A program made the translations under genes and the position numbers. The notes under the pieces are model-generated. The model saw only the letters and a program-made list of their open reading frames with translations. It did no database searches and had not been told where the DNA came from. Below are positions 55,379-64,000 of a stretch of 64,000 nucleotides of DNA, one piece after another. Source of the stretch: Rhodoferax sp. (lineage in GTDB: Bacteria; Pseudomonadota; Gammaproteobacteria; Burkholderiales; Burkholderiaceae_C); assembly GCA_003133245.1 (NCBI GenBank), contig PKWM01000021.1, positions 62,001 to 126,000 on the forward strand, written 5' to 3'. Each line of letters opens with the position of its first letter. Position 1 is the stretch's first letter.

Positions 55379-56568
55379 TTTGTGGTTTCCAGAAAAATTT
55401 TCAGTCGTGCAATGGCTTCTTGCAGTTGCGCCATGGAATTGGCCGTTGAAAAGCGGATGAAATCATGACTATCAGCAACGCCAAAGTCGCGCCCGGGCGT
55501 GACGGCCACATGGGCTTGGTGCATGATCTCAAACGCCAGATCCCAACTGTCTTTGATACCCAATTTGGCACAAACCGCCGAGCAGTCGGCCCATGCGTAA
55601 AAAGCGCCGTCGGGCGGCACCGGCACGTTCAGGCCGAGCGCTTTGAGCGCCGGAATAAAGTAATCGCGCCGGGCCTTGAACTCGGCGCGTCGTCTTTCAT
55701 ATTCCGCCAGGCTCTCAGCCTCAAAACAGGCCAATGCGGCGTATTGTGAAATGGTGCTGGGGCAAATAAATAGGTTTTGCGCCAGCCGCTCGACCACCGG
55801 ACCCAACGCCAGAGGCACAACCAACCAGCCCAGGCGCCAGCCGGTCATGTTGAAGTATTTGCTGAAACTGTTGATGCTGATGACGTCCTCGCCCAGCGCC
55901 AGCGCGGTCTGCCCATAGCGCGCCTCGAAACTCAGGCCGAGGTAGATTTCATCGACCAGCGTGATACCGCCCTTGTGAGCGACCACCTCATGGATGCGGC
56001 GCATTTCATCCGGGTCGATGGAAGTGCCGGTGGGGTTGGAGGGCGAGGCGAGCAACACGCCCTGGGTCTTGGGGTTCCAGGCGGCCGCTACCTGGCTGGC
56101 GCTGAGTTGAAAGCGCTCGGCAGCCGAGGTCGGGATCAATACTGCCGTGCCTTCAGCCGCACTGACAAAATGCCGGTTGCAAGGGTAGCTCGGATCGGGC
56201 ATGAGGATCTCATCGCCAGCTTCGATCAGCGTCAGGCAAGCCAGTTGCAGTGCGGCCGAGGCGCCGGCGGTCACCACAATGCGTTCGGCCGGAACTGTGA
56301 CGTTAAAGCGCGTCAGGTACCAGTGGCTGATGCGCTCGCGCAGCTCAACCAGGCCGGTGGCTTGCGTGTAATGCGTCAAGCCGTCGCGCACGGCCTTAAT
56401 GGCTGCTTCCTGCACCAAGGGCGGCGCGGTAAAGTCGGGCTCGCCAATGTTGAGAAAGATCATGGGCGTGGGGGTGCGCGCCACCTCGCGTGCCAAAGCA
56501 GATGCCGCTTTGGCCACTTCCATTACATAGAAGGGTTCAATGCGCTCGGCCCGACGCGAGATTTTCAT
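55375..56568 (-). CDS. class I/II PLP-dependent aminotransferase
   Basis: A 397-residue aminotransferase of the AspC/Aat-like branch. It contains [68 protein letters not shown] and the PLP lysine in [17 protein letters not shown], plus the C-terminal Arg in FIRFSTA. The substrate is not certain from sequence. In betaproteobacteria it regularly follows nusB, as here (four-base overlap), so its place in the operon is conserved rather than functional proof. Confidence 0.9.
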   Translation of the reverse strand: MKISRRAERIEPFYVMEVAKAASALAREVARTPTPMIFLNIGEPDFTAPPLVQEAAIKAVRDGLTHYTQATGLVELRERISHWYLTRFNVTVPAERIVVTAGASAALQLACLTLIEAGDEILMPDPSYPCNRHFVSAAEGTAVLIPTSAAERFQLSASQVAAAWNPKTQGVLLASPSNPTGTSIDPDEMRRIHEVVAHKGGITLVDEIYLGLSFEARYGQTALALGEDVISINSFSKYFNMTGWRLGWLVVPLALGPVVERLAQNLFICPSTISQYAALACFEAESLAEYERRRAEFKARRDYFIPALKALGLNVPVPPDGAFYAWADCSAVCAKLGIKDSWDLAFEIMHQAHVAVTPGRDFGVADSHDFIRFSTANSMAQLQEAIARLKIFLETTK

Positions 56569-57098
56569 GGCCGGGCGTGGCCCCGGTCGGCTGCGACTTC
56601 GGCTGCGCGCAGGCTCGGGGCCAGCCCGTTGAGCACGGCGTTGACGTACTTGTGGCCGTCAGTGCCGCCAAACTCTTTGGCCAGCTCGATGCATTCATTG
56701 AGTACCACGCGCCAGGGCACATCCAGACAGTGTTGGAACTCGTAGGCGCCGATCCACATGACGGCGTGTTCGATTGGCGAAATTTCTGCCAGCTTGCGAT
56801 CCAGCAAAGGGGTGAGCAGGGCGTCGAGCTCGTCGGCTTGCTCGGTGCAGCCATGCAGTAGCGCATCAAAGTGCACGGCGTCCGATTTTGAAAAGCCGGC
56901 CAGATCGCGCGTGAAGGCGTCAATATCAGCCACCTCGTTCTTGCCAACCAGTTTTTGATACAACGCTTGAAGGGCGAACTCGCGTGCGCGCGAACGATCT
57001 GATTTGCTGCCGGCCTTGCGTGCACCGGTGCTGGTCAAGCCGGTGCGGGACTGGCGTGGCGGGCGAATTTCAGTCGATTTCGGCTTGGGTTGGATCAT
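56565..57098 (-). CDS. nusB: transcription antitermination factor NusB
   Basis: A 177-residue protein with a basic, Pro/Ser-rich N-terminal extension of about 35 residues, then the helical NusB core: [54 protein letters not shown] and [14 protein letters not shown]. It binds boxA RNA with NusE for rRNA antitermination. It overlaps ribH by one base and the aminotransferase by four. Confidence 0.94.
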   Translation of the reverse strand: MIQPKPKSTEIRPPRQSRTGLTSTGARKAGSKSDRSRAREFALQALYQKLVGKNEVADIDAFTRDLAGFSKSDAVHFDALLHGCTEQADELDALLTPLLDRKLAEISPIEHAVMWIGAYEFQHCLDVPWRVVLNECIELAKEFGGTDGHKYVNAVLNGLAPSLRAAEVAADRGHARP

Positions 57099-57571
57099 TA
57101 AATTTCTTCTAACAGGTTGGCCATTTCAACTGCGGCACGGGCACTGTCGCGTCCTTTATCGGTTTGTCTTGCTACCGCCTGCGCTAAATTTTCGGTGGTG
57201 AGAATGGCGTTGGCAACGGGTAATTGGTAATCAAGTGCAACGCGGCTGACGCCGGCGCTTGACTCATTGGCGACCAGCTCGAAGTGGTAGGTTTCGCCTC
57301 GGATGACGCAACCGATGGCCACCAGCGCGTCGTATTTCATTTTCTCCGCCATGGCGAGCAGGGCCACAGGCACTTCAAGCGCGCCTGGCACCTGCACCAG
57401 ATCAATGTGCTTTTCGCTCACGCCCAGCGCCATCAGTTCGGCTTTGCAAGCCGCTGCCAGCGCATTGGTAATGGGCTGGTTGAAACGGGCCTGAACGATG
57501 CCGATGGTCAATTTCTTGCCGTTCATGCGGGGGCTGCTGGCGTCCAGCTCGCCTTGGTCTGAATGGATCAT
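57098..57571 (-). CDS. ribH: lumazine synthase (6,7-dimethyl-8-ribityllumazine synthase)
   Basis: A 157-residue enzyme that condenses the ribityl-pyrimidine with the four-carbon phosphate. It has [16 protein letters not shown], the [16 protein letters not shown] loop, [20 protein letters not shown] (with the catalytic His) and [16 protein letters not shown]. The first 15 residues are an extra acidic start; an ATG at residue 16 is possible. It overlaps ribBX by four bases. Confidence 0.95.
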   Translation of the reverse strand: MIHSDQGELDASSPRMNGKKLTIGIVQARFNQPITNALAAACKAELMALGVSEKHIDLVQVPGALEVPVALLAMAEKMKYDALVAIGCVIRGETYHFELVANESSAGVSRVALDYQLPVANAILTTENLAQAVARQTDKGRDSARAAVEMANLLEEI

Positions 57572-58692
57572 GGTTGTTTACTGGGTAGGTAGCCGACAAT
57601 TTCGAGGCCGTAGCCGGTCATGCTGGGCATGCGCCGGGGGGTACCGAGCAGTTTCATTTTGTGGACACCGCAGTCGCGCAGAATCTGGGCACCGATACCG
57701 TAGTTGCGCAAGTCCATGCGTCCGCGTTCGGGGCCGTGGCTGGCGCGTGCGGAGCCTTCAAACTGCGCCAGCAATTGCGTGGCAGTTTCAGCGCAGTTCA
57801 GCAGCACGACCACCCCTTTGCCTTCAGAAGCGATGCGCGCCAGGCTGGCATCCAGACTCCAGGAGTGCATGGCGCGGCCCACTTCGAGCGCGTCCAGCAC
57901 CGACAAGGGCTCATGCACGCGCGCCAGCACGGTGTCGTTTTTGCTCCATTCGCCTTTGACCAAGGCTAGATGGACGCCATGCGAGGTCTTATCCTTGAAA
58001 GCATGCAACGTGAATTCGCCGAAAGCAGTATTAATGACGTGCGCGCCGACCTTCTCAACCATTGACTCGACCCGGCTGCGGTGGGCAATCAGATCGGCGA
58101 TGGTACCGATTTTGAGTTTATGCGTGGCGGCAAACAGTTGCAGGTCAGGCAGACGTGCCATGGTGCCGTCGTCTTTCATGATCTCGCAGATCACCGCCGC
58201 CGGGGAGCACCCTGCCATGGTGGCCAGGTCGCAACCGGCTTCGGTATGACCGGCGCGCATCAGCACGCCGCCTTTGACCGCTTGCAAGGGAAAAATATGA
58301 CCGGGTTGCACCAGATCGTTAGGCTTGGCATCTTTGGCTACCGCCGCCTGCACCGTACGGGCGCGGTCTGCTGCCGAGATACCGGTGGTGACACCTTCAG
58401 CCGCCTCAATGGAAACGGTGAAAGCGGTACCTTTTTTGTCGCCATTGTGCGCCGTCATGGGGGGCAAGCGCAGACGCTCGCAGCGCTCGCGCGTGAGGGT
58501 CAGGCAAATCAGGCCGCGCCCGAAACGCGCCATGAAGTTGATCGCGGCGGCGTTGACGTGGTCGGCCGCTAAAACCAGATCACCTTCGTTTTCGCGGTCT
58601 TCTTCATCCACCAGAATCACGATGCGCCCAGCACGCATATCGGCCACAATGTCTTCAACCGGGGAAATTGCCACGGGCAATGGGGTAGTCAT
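57568..58692 (-). CDS. ribBX: DHBP synthase fused to a degenerate GTP cyclohydrolase II domain (RibBX)
   Basis: A 374-residue protein. Residues 1 to about 205 are a complete 3,4-dihydroxy-2-butanone-4-phosphate synthase ([25 protein letters not shown], then [30 protein letters not shown]). Residues from about 210 on resemble GTP cyclohydrolase II but lack the zinc cysteines (expected in a C-x10-C-x-C group after the R-V-H-x line; here [16 protein letters not shown] has none) and lack the Q-E-G-R-G motif. This fits the RibBX variant described in Proteobacteria, so GTP cyclohydrolase II must be supplied by another gene outside the window. Confidence 0.88.
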   Translation of the reverse strand: MTTPLPVAISPVEDIVADMRAGRIVILVDEEDRENEGDLVLAADHVNAAAINFMARFGRGLICLTLTRERCERLRLPPMTAHNGDKKGTAFTVSIEAAEGVTTGISAADRARTVQAAVAKDAKPNDLVQPGHIFPLQAVKGGVLMRAGHTEAGCDLATMAGCSPAAVICEIMKDDGTMARLPDLQLFAATHKLKIGTIADLIAHRSRVESMVEKVGAHVINTAFGEFTLHAFKDKTSHGVHLALVKGEWSKNDTVLARVHEPLSVLDALEVGRAMHSWSLDASLARIASEGKGVVVLLNCAETATQLLAQFEGSARASHGPERGRMDLRNYGIGAQILRDCGVHKMKLLGTPRRMPSMTGYGLEIVGYLPSKQP

Positions 58693-58857
58693 AGGCTTAT
58701 CTTTCAGTCAGTTTGATGCCGCACAAATTCATTGGCGCATTTTCGCACGCCCAGTGATTGACTGATCACAAGTAGATGGAGATGGTGTTCAGGTTCGCCA
58801 GGTCGGCGCAGAAGGAGCAGATATTTGTGTCACGCAGTCCTTTAAACTCGCACTACT

Positions 58858-60126
58858 ATGGATCTGTTCTCTAAGCTCTACTACAAACTGCGCCGGTACT
58901 GGAAAGCGATCCGGCTGTATCTGGTCATTGCCGGACCGGGCCTGGTCGTGATGGTGGCGGATAACGACGCAGGTGGCATCACCACCTACGCTGCAACTGG
59001 GGCTAAGTACGGTTTCAATCTAATCTGGTTCCTCCTGATCCTCATCCCCGTTGCCTACTACGTACAGGAAATGACGGTGCGCCTGGGTGCTGTCACCAAA
59101 CGAGGCCATGCCGAAGCAATTTTTGACGGATTCGGTGCCTTTTGGGGTTGGTTCTCGTTGATCGACCTGATGATCGTGGATTGGTTGACACTGGTCACCG
59201 AATTCATTGGTATGACTTCGGCCCTGAGCATCTTCGGTGTCGCGCCTTGGATCACGGTTGTCGGTGTCGTCATGCTAATGGGCATCATCGTGATCAACGG
59301 ACGCTACTGGACCTGGGAAAAAATTGCGCTGCTGTTTTGCACCTTGAATCTGATTTACATCCCGGCCGCATTCATGGTGCATCCATCGGTCTCGGACGTC
59401 TTCAAGCAAGGCCTGATCCCGAATTTCCCGGGCGGCTTCAATGGTGAACTGTTCTTCATTCTGATGGCCAATATCGGCACCACGATTGCACCCTGGATGC
59501 TGTTCTTTCAGCAAAGCGCGGTGGTCGACAAAGGCATGTTGGAAAAAGACATCCCCTGGGGCAAATTCGATACGCTGGTTGGTTCGGTATTCACCGTCGT
59601 GGTGGCAGTGTTCATTGTCATTTTGACCGGTGCGGTGTTGAAGGGTGTCGCCATCGACGACGCTGCCCAGGCGGCGTCGATTTTGATGAAGACCAACCAT
59701 TACGTGGGGACCTTCATGGCAATCGGCTTGTTCGATGCCGGCCTGCTGGGCGCCATCTGCATTTCGCTGGCCAGTTCCTGGGCCTTCGGCGAAATCTTCG
59801 GCTGGGCGCACTCCCTGAATCAGAACATCAAGGAAGCGCCCTGGTTTTATATCACCTACTTCTTTACGCTGATCACGGCCGGCTTGGTGGTACTGATTCC
59901 GGGCGCACCGCTGGTGCTGATCACGCTGTTCGTTCAGGTCGTCGCCGTGACCTTGCTGCCCGCCGCCCTGGTGTTCCTGATTCTGCTGCTCAATGACAAG
60001 AAGCACATGGGCGAATACTGCAACAGTCTGACGGAAAATCTGATCGGCGGCTTCATCGTCATTGCCATCGTGATTCTGTCGACGTTGTATGGTGTCAGCG
60101 TTATGTTTCCCAGCCTGTTTCACTAA
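58858..60126 (+). CDS. NRAMP-superfamily transporter with non-canonical metal site
   Basis: A 422-residue protein with about eleven membrane helices in the NRAMP (SLC11) arrangement. In helix 1 the usual D-P-G-N is replaced by ADNDAGG (D35-N36-D37), and in helix 6 the A-x-x-M-P-H pattern becomes TTIAPWM (A211-M214), so no His follows. Such changes occur in the magnesium-transporting NRMT branch of the family. The partner gene two steps downstream carries MgtE_N and CBS domains, which in MgtE sense magnesium. Mg2+ (or Mn2+) uptake is therefore the best guess. The gene starts a plus-strand cassette that splits the riboflavin operon. Confidence 0.82.
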   Translation: MDLFSKLYYKLRRYWKAIRLYLVIAGPGLVVMVADNDAGGITTYAATGAKYGFNLIWFLLILIPVAYYVQEMTVRLGAVTKRGHAEAIFDGFGAFWGWFSLIDLMIVDWLTLVTEFIGMTSALSIFGVAPWITVVGVVMLMGIIVINGRYWTWEKIALLFCTLNLIYIPAAFMVHPSVSDVFKQGLIPNFPGGFNGELFFILMANIGTTIAPWMLFFQQSAVVDKGMLEKDIPWGKFDTLVGSVFTVVVAVFIVILTGAVLKGVAIDDAAQAASILMKTNHYVGTFMAIGLFDAGLLGAICISLASSWAFGEIFGWAHSLNQNIKEAPWFYITYFFTLITAGLVVLIPGAPLVLITLFVQVVAVTLLPAALVFLILLLNDKKHMGEYCNSLTENLIGGFIVIAIVILSTLYGVSVMFPSLFH

Positions 60127-60141
60127 TCAAGGTAAATCAAA

Positions 60142-60330
60142 ATGGCATCGAGCATCAACCGCCTGGTCAGGAAGCTTAGGGAAATCAACCATCGCTACAG
60201 CAAGCCGCATATCGAAATGACGCCAATGGTCAAATTTTCCTTGATGACATTGCGAATTTATCTATTGCTGATCGTCGGCTTGATTGTTTACAAATTTGTT
60301 GTCACCTTGAGTACGGGGGCCGTTCAATGA
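60142..60330 (+). CDS. 62-residue single-span membrane protein
   Basis: Basic N-terminus (SSINRLVRKLREINHRYSKP), one membrane helix (FSLMTLRIYLLLIVGLIVYKFVV, about residues 32-54) and a short end. It begins 16 bases after the transporter gene and overlaps the PRC/CBS gene by four bases, so it is clearly translated with both. Small single-span proteins often act as subunits or regulators of transporters; this is inference by position. No family recognised. Confidence 0.75.
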   Translation: MASSINRLVRKLREINHRYSKPHIEMTPMVKFSLMTLRIYLLLIVGLIVYKFVVTLSTGAVQ

Positions 60331-61577
60331 TCACTCTGCTGGAGCACAAGTTTTTTCTGAGCGAAATCATTGGCCGCAAGGTCTACCTGAAGACCGATCA
60401 GATCGGCCGCCTGGACGATCTGGTCATCGTTGAGACCGGAAAGCTACCAGAGGTGAGTTACTTCGTTGTCACGCGTTCCTTTGGCTATCCGTCCCTGCTG
60501 CTGCCATGGGACAAACTGACGCTGATTTCAAATACCGAGATTGTTTTCGATGTGAACGCGCCGCCGCATGACTATGAGCGAGCACCACCAGAAGGATCGA
60601 TCTTGCTTAGGGCGCACATTCTCGACAAGAAGATTCTGGACATGGACGATCACGAGGTCGAGATTGTTTATGACATCAGTTTGCACTTTCAGGCGGGCAA
60701 GCTGTATGTGAGCGAGGTCGATTTCAGCCGACGACGCTTGTTGCGCCGGATGGGCTTAAAGAAGCTGGCGAACTGGATTTCCGAGCGGCAACAGGAAACG
60801 AACGTGTCTTGGCTTTATGTTCAGCCTTTGCCCGAACATATCGGTGCCTTCAAGGGTCACGTCAAGCTCAACGTGCTCAAAGAAAGCATCAGCGATATTC
60901 ACCCGGTTGATTTGGCCGACATCCTTGAAGAACTCGAAGGTGACCAGCGTCTGGCTGTCTTCAAGGAACTTGAGACCGAACACGCCTCCGATACCTTGGA
61001 AGAAGTTGAACCACGGGTTCAGCGTGAACTTATTCATGCGATTGAAAAGCAACGTGCAGCGCAGCTGATTGATGCCATGAGCCCGGGCCAAGCCGCCGAC
61101 ATTCTGGCCGCGCTGCCAACATCCGAAGCCGACGAGTTGTTATTGTTGATGGATAAAGACAACGCCACCAAGGTACAGAAAATCATCGACCAGCACGATG
61201 AAAATATTCTGTTATTTTCGACCCAGCAATTCATAAAGATGCCGGAGTCCACTTCGGTCGAAGAGGTTATGACCAATTTTCGTGTCGTCGCCCGTGATAT
61301 GGACGTGATCATGTACGTCTATGTCGCCGATGAGCAGGGTGTCCTCAAAGGCGTGGTTGATTTTCGGGAACTGCTGGCGGCTGAGACCGGCCAGTTGCTC
61401 GGAGAAATCATGACCGACAAGATCATTACCTTGAACCAGGACGATACCCTGCGCAACGCAGTCGCCATGTTCGTGCGCTACGGTTTTCGCGCGATTCCTG
61501 TCACTGACGAAAACAATGTGCTGTTGGCTGTTGTTTCGTTCCGGGACATCCGAGGCATAAAGCCACGGCTTGACTAA
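60327..61577 (+). CDS. PRC-barrel / MgtE_N / CBS regulatory protein
   Basis: A 416-residue soluble protein. Domains in order: two PRC-barrel-like beta units (about 8-75, with YLKTDQIGRLDDLVIVETG, and about 88-150, with ILDMDDHEVEIVYDIS), an MgtE N-terminal superhelix (about 190-295, with HPVDLADILEELEGDQRLAV and SPGQAADILAALPTSEADEL), and a pair of CBS domains (about 300-412, with EVMTNFRVVARDMDVIMYVY and GEIMTDKIITLNQDDTLRNA). This is the cytosolic gating part of the MgtE magnesium channel without its membrane part. It probably senses Mg2+ for the NRAMP-like transporter in the same operon. Confidence 0.85.
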   Translation: MITLLEHKFFLSEIIGRKVYLKTDQIGRLDDLVIVETGKLPEVSYFVVTRSFGYPSLLLPWDKLTLISNTEIVFDVNAPPHDYERAPPEGSILLRAHILDKKILDMDDHEVEIVYDISLHFQAGKLYVSEVDFSRRRLLRRMGLKKLANWISERQQETNVSWLYVQPLPEHIGAFKGHVKLNVLKESISDIHPVDLADILEELEGDQRLAVFKELETEHASDTLEEVEPRVQRELIHAIEKQRAAQLIDAMSPGQAADILAALPTSEADELLLLMDKDNATKVQKIIDQHDENILLFSTQQFIKMPESTSVEEVMTNFRVVARDMDVIMYVYVADEQGVLKGVVDFRELLAAETGQLLGEIMTDKIITLNQDDTLRNAVAMFVRYGFRAIPVTDENNVLLAVVSFRDIRGIKPRLD

Positions 61578-61580
61578 AAA

Positions 61581-62219
61581 TCAAGGGATGACCGATACAC
61601 CAAAATCCGTACTGAGCATCCGTTCGACATAGCGCGCGATCAGGTCAATTTCAAGATTGACGTTCGAACCCGACTTGAGCGACCCCAGCGCCGTATTTTG
61701 CACGGTGTGCGGTATCAGGTTGATGCGCATCTCGCAACCCGCATCAAGATCCTCGACATGATTGACCGTCAGGCTGACGCCATTGATGGTGATGGAACCC
61801 TTGTAGGCGAGGTATTTGGCGAGCGTTTTGGGCGTTAACAAATGCAACTCCCAGCTTTCACCCACCTGGGCAAAATGAGTCACAGTGCCAATGCCATCGA
61901 CATGGCCCGATACCAGGTGGCCACCCAGTCGGTCATTGGCGCGCAGGGCTTTCTCCAGGTTGATCGGTCCCGGCTGCGCCAAGCCAGCGGTCTTGTCCAG
62001 CGACTCGGCGGAAACGTCCACCGTGAATTGGCATGCTGCCGCATCCAAGGCGGTAACGGTCATGCAGGCACCGTTGAGCGCGATGCTGTCGCCCGGATCG
62101 ACATCGTCAAGGTAAGTGGGCGGGCAAGTAATGGTCAGGCGCTTGCCGTGGGCGGTAGAACTGCCTAAAGCGTGAACGACCGCGATGCGCCCTACGCCGG
62201 TGATGATTCCAGTAAACAT
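61581..62219 (-). CDS. ribE: riboflavin synthase, alpha chain
   Basis: A 212-residue enzyme that dismutates two lumazines to riboflavin. It has the two similar barrels of the family: MFTGIITGVGRIAVVHALG with DSIALNGACMTVTALD, and GGHLVSGHVDGIGTVTHFAQ with GSITINGVSLTVNHVED, followed by the C-terminal trimer helix. It lies 56 bases after ribD and, separated by the transporter cassette, upstream of ribBX/ribH. It converges with the CBS gene (gap of three bases). Confidence 0.95.
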   Translation of the reverse strand: MFTGIITGVGRIAVVHALGSSTAHGKRLTITCPPTYLDDVDPGDSIALNGACMTVTALDAAACQFTVDVSAESLDKTAGLAQPGPINLEKALRANDRLGGHLVSGHVDGIGTVTHFAQVGESWELHLLTPKTLAKYLAYKGSITINGVSLTVNHVEDLDAGCEMRINLIPHTVQNTALGSLKSGSNVNLEIDLIARYVERMLSTDFGVSVIP

Positions 62220-62275
62220 GAGCGTATTTTCGCAGGGAATCAGCCCATGCCAGAAGTTGGGCTGAAATCTTTTGC

Positions 62276-63430
62276 CTAAAACCGGTCGCGACCTGGGACG
62301 CGCGCCAAGATGCGCAGGTCGGGTCCGACCATGGCAGTGGATTTGAACTCCAGTGCCAGCGCGTCGGTCAGCGCGGTGAGCGGCCCGAAACTGGCCATGT
62401 CGCGCCCTGGTCCCAGCAGCTTGGGGGCCAGATAGAGCAACAATTCATCGACCAGCCCGGCACGAATCAGCGCACCATTGAGCGTGTGACCCGCCTCCAC
62501 GTGCAGTTCATTGATTTCGCGCTGACCCAAATCCAGCAGCATGGCGGCCAGATCAACTTTGCCTTGGGTGCCAATTTGCTGGCCCGGCAAGTAGATGACG
62601 CTGGCGCCGCGCGCTTGCAGCGCTGCCTTTTTGGCTTCATTGGGAACGGCCGCATAAATGAAAATGGGGCGCCCCACTTCGAAGAGATGGGCATCCAGTG
62701 GTGTTTGCAGGCGGCTGTCCACGATCGCCAAAGCGGGTTGACGCGGCGTGCTCACGAGACGCACATCAAGCAGCGGGTTGTCAGCCAGCACGGTGCCAAT
62801 GCCGGTGAGCACGGCACTGGCGCGGGCGCGCCAGGCGTGACCATCGGCACGGGCCGTCTCGGACGTGATCCATTGGCTGACACCGTTGTTCAGTGCCGTT
62901 TTGCCGTCCAGCGAGGCGGCAATTTTCATGCGCAGCCAGGGCGTTTTGCGAATCATGCGGCTGAAAAAACCGATATTGAGCTCGCGCGTGGCCAGCGCAA
63001 CCGGGTCGTCCGGGGCAAGCACTTCAACCTCGATGCCGACAGCGCGTAGCCGTGCAATGCCTTGCCCCGCGACCAGCGGGTTGGGGTCTTGCTGCGCCAC
63101 GATGACGCGCGCCACGCCTGCCTCGATCAGTGCATCGCAGCACGGCGGCGTGCGCCCGAAATGCGAGCATGGCTCCAAGGTGACGTACGCCGTGGCGCCG
63201 CGCACGTCGTAGCCCGCGTCACGCGCCGCGCGCAGTGCCATGACTTCGGCATGGGCCTGGCCGACGCGCTGCGTGTGGCCTTGGCCTAGTGTGCGGCCGC
63301 TGGTGTCTACAATGACGCAGCCGACGCTCGGGTTGGGTGATGTTATCCAGTAATTTTTTTCGCCCAAGAGCAGAGCGTTTGCCATGAACTTGTTGATTTG
63401 CATTGTGGATGCTTTATTGCCGGATTTCAT
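62276..63430 (-). CDS. ribD: bifunctional riboflavin deaminase/reductase
   Basis: A 384-residue enzyme. The N-terminal cytidine-deaminase-like domain has the zinc site HAEVMALRAARDAGYDV and EPCSHFGRTPPCCDALIEAG. The C-terminal dihydrofolate-reductase-like domain has PWLRMKIAASLDGKTALNNG and ELHVEAGHTLNGALIRAGLV. It performs the second and third pyrimidine steps of riboflavin synthesis. Starts at 63403 or 63385 (MANALLLGEKNYW) are also possible. It is divergent from the partial gene at the window end. No FMN riboswitch is visible upstream. Confidence 0.93.
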   Translation of the reverse strand: MKSGNKASTMQINKFMANALLLGEKNYWITSPNPSVGCVIVDTSGRTLGQGHTQRVGQAHAEVMALRAARDAGYDVRGATAYVTLEPCSHFGRTPPCCDALIEAGVARVIVAQQDPNPLVAGQGIARLRAVGIEVEVLAPDDPVALATRELNIGFFSRMIRKTPWLRMKIAASLDGKTALNNGVSQWITSETARADGHAWRARASAVLTGIGTVLADNPLLDVRLVSTPRQPALAIVDSRLQTPLDAHLFEVGRPIFIYAAVPNEAKKAALQARGASVIYLPGQQIGTQGKVDLAAMLLDLGQREINELHVEAGHTLNGALIRAGLVDELLLYLAPKLLGPGRDMASFGPLTALTDALALEFKSTAMVGPDLRILARVPGRDRF

Positions 63431-63545
63431 TTTTTAGGTTCAATTCACAAGGCGATTTAGGTTTCCCAAACTCGCTGCGCCGATTGCCTGCCAAAGTAGT
63501 GGCCACCCGCAGTCAGATGTTGATGCCATTTTAAAAGTATTACCC

Positions 63546-64000
63546 ATGAGTGAAACACGTAACAACGCCATCGACTTTTTGCCCGGGATGCTATCGCAAA
63601 ACGCGCAGTCGATGATGCGCAGCATGGTGCTTGCCATGCAAGAGGAGATGGCACAGGACCGACAGTTGGCCAATTCGTCCTATTGTGCCTTGCTGCTCAA
63701 ATTGAGTGAACCCGATCTGGTCCGTGAGTTTGATGTTGCTATCAAAAGCGCCATGACTTCAATCAAGAATTCAAACCAGACCGAGATTTTCACGGCTGAC
63801 TTGTCTTTGTCGCTGGAGCCCATTGATGATGTTGTAGATTCTTCTGCGAGCGACTTTGCCAGTTCTGCGGCGCTGTTCGGCAAACTGTGTAGCGTTGAAC
63901 CCGAACACAAAATTGAAAGTGTGGAGGCATTTAGCAAAGATGTTTTTCTGGCTGCGCTCAAGGACGCGTTCTTGAAATCACGCATCGACAGCGCCGAAGC
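63546..64000 (+). CDS. hypothetical protein, 3' end beyond window
   Basis: An open frame of 151 codons runs to the window edge without a stop, so it is missing from the track. It begins MSETRNNAIDFLPGMLSQNA QSMMRSMVLAMQEEMAQDRQ and continues as a helical, rather acidic protein. It might be a DUF1631-type protein by its helical style and betaproteobacterial context, but I cannot confirm a family. The ATG at 63546 is 115 bases from the divergent ribD start. Confidence 0.6.
   Translation, partial: MSETRNNAIDFLPGMLSQNAQSMMRSMVLAMQEEMAQDRQLANSSYCALLLKLSEPDLVREFDVAIKSAMTSIKNSNQTEIFTADLSLSLEPIDDVVDSSASDFASSAALFGKLCSVEPEHKIESVEAFSKDVFLAALKDAFLKSRIDSAE

Noticed and set aside
58754-58769. GTGAT-N6-ATCAC inverted repeat in the ribBX-transporter gap as CRP or FNR box
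   Set aside because: The spacing does not fit: the GTGA/TCAC halves are eight bases apart rather than six, and the TTGAT-N4-ATCAA FNR pattern is not met.
63431-63545. FMN riboswitch before ribD
   Set aside because: I looked for the conserved AGGGGCAGGG and CCGGCGGT-type segments here and before ribBX and found neither.

Overview
The window looks like a piece of a betaproteobacterial chromosome, most probably Comamonadaceae and close to Rhodoferax or Polaromonas. This is inferred from gene content and order (the ribD/ribE/ribBX/ribH/nusB/aminotransferase/tolQRA run, the DUF2844/DUF3443 pair, the NsrR/NorB/NnrS block) and from a GC content that looks to be around 58-60%. I could run no database search, so all names rest on reading the translated sequences. 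No rRNA, tRNA or CRISPR array was seen.

Layout. 1-1.5 kb: an RcnB-like periplasmic protein and a split YeeE-type sulfur transporter. 1.6-2.2 kb: a MazF/PemK-like toxin with a ribbon-helix-helix antitoxin. 2.2-7.8 kb: an accessory, mostly minus-strand region holding small hypothetical genes, an MmeI-like single-chain restriction-modification enzyme, a HEPN-like protein, a Zeta-toxin-like kinase, and two tiny genes of similar layout at the two ends of this operon. 7.8-14 kb: glnS and an RND efflux pump with its adaptor. 14-16 kb: a DUF2844/DUF3443 pair.

16-26.6 kb is a propionate/methylmalonyl-CoA pathway: a divergent GntR regulator, methylmalonyl-CoA mutase, MeaB, both propionyl-CoA carboxylase subunits, biotin synthase for the biotin they need, and a VOC-fold epimerase candidate. 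A vapBC module and an internally deleted mrr remnant sit between mutase and meaB. A pair of unusual palindromic repeats sits between pccB and pccA. 26.7-32 kb encodes a 2-oxoacid oxidoreductase with an attached FAD/FeS subunit, probably a 2-oxoglutarate:NADP+ type enzyme, then a CBS protein and a dead PAS gene.

32.4-42 kb is a nitric-oxide defence block: Ric/YtfE, NsrR, quinol NorB, a YgbA-like protein, an SDR and NnrS, followed by malonyl-CoA decarboxylase, cytochrome c' and cytochrome b561. NsrR-like sites are visible before norB and ytfE. 42-53 kb holds housekeeping and redox genes (ketopantoate reductase family, RluA, TrmB, GluQ-RS, an amine oxidase-like flavoprotein, LysR/pirin/WrbA, DnaE). 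53-63.4 kb holds tolA/R/Q, an aminotransferase, nusB and the riboflavin genes. The riboflavin operon is split by a three-gene plus-strand cassette: a non-canonical NRAMP transporter, a 62-residue membrane protein, and a PRC-barrel/MgtE_N/CBS protein. This is the most system-like novelty in the window together with the 2.9-7.4 kb operon.
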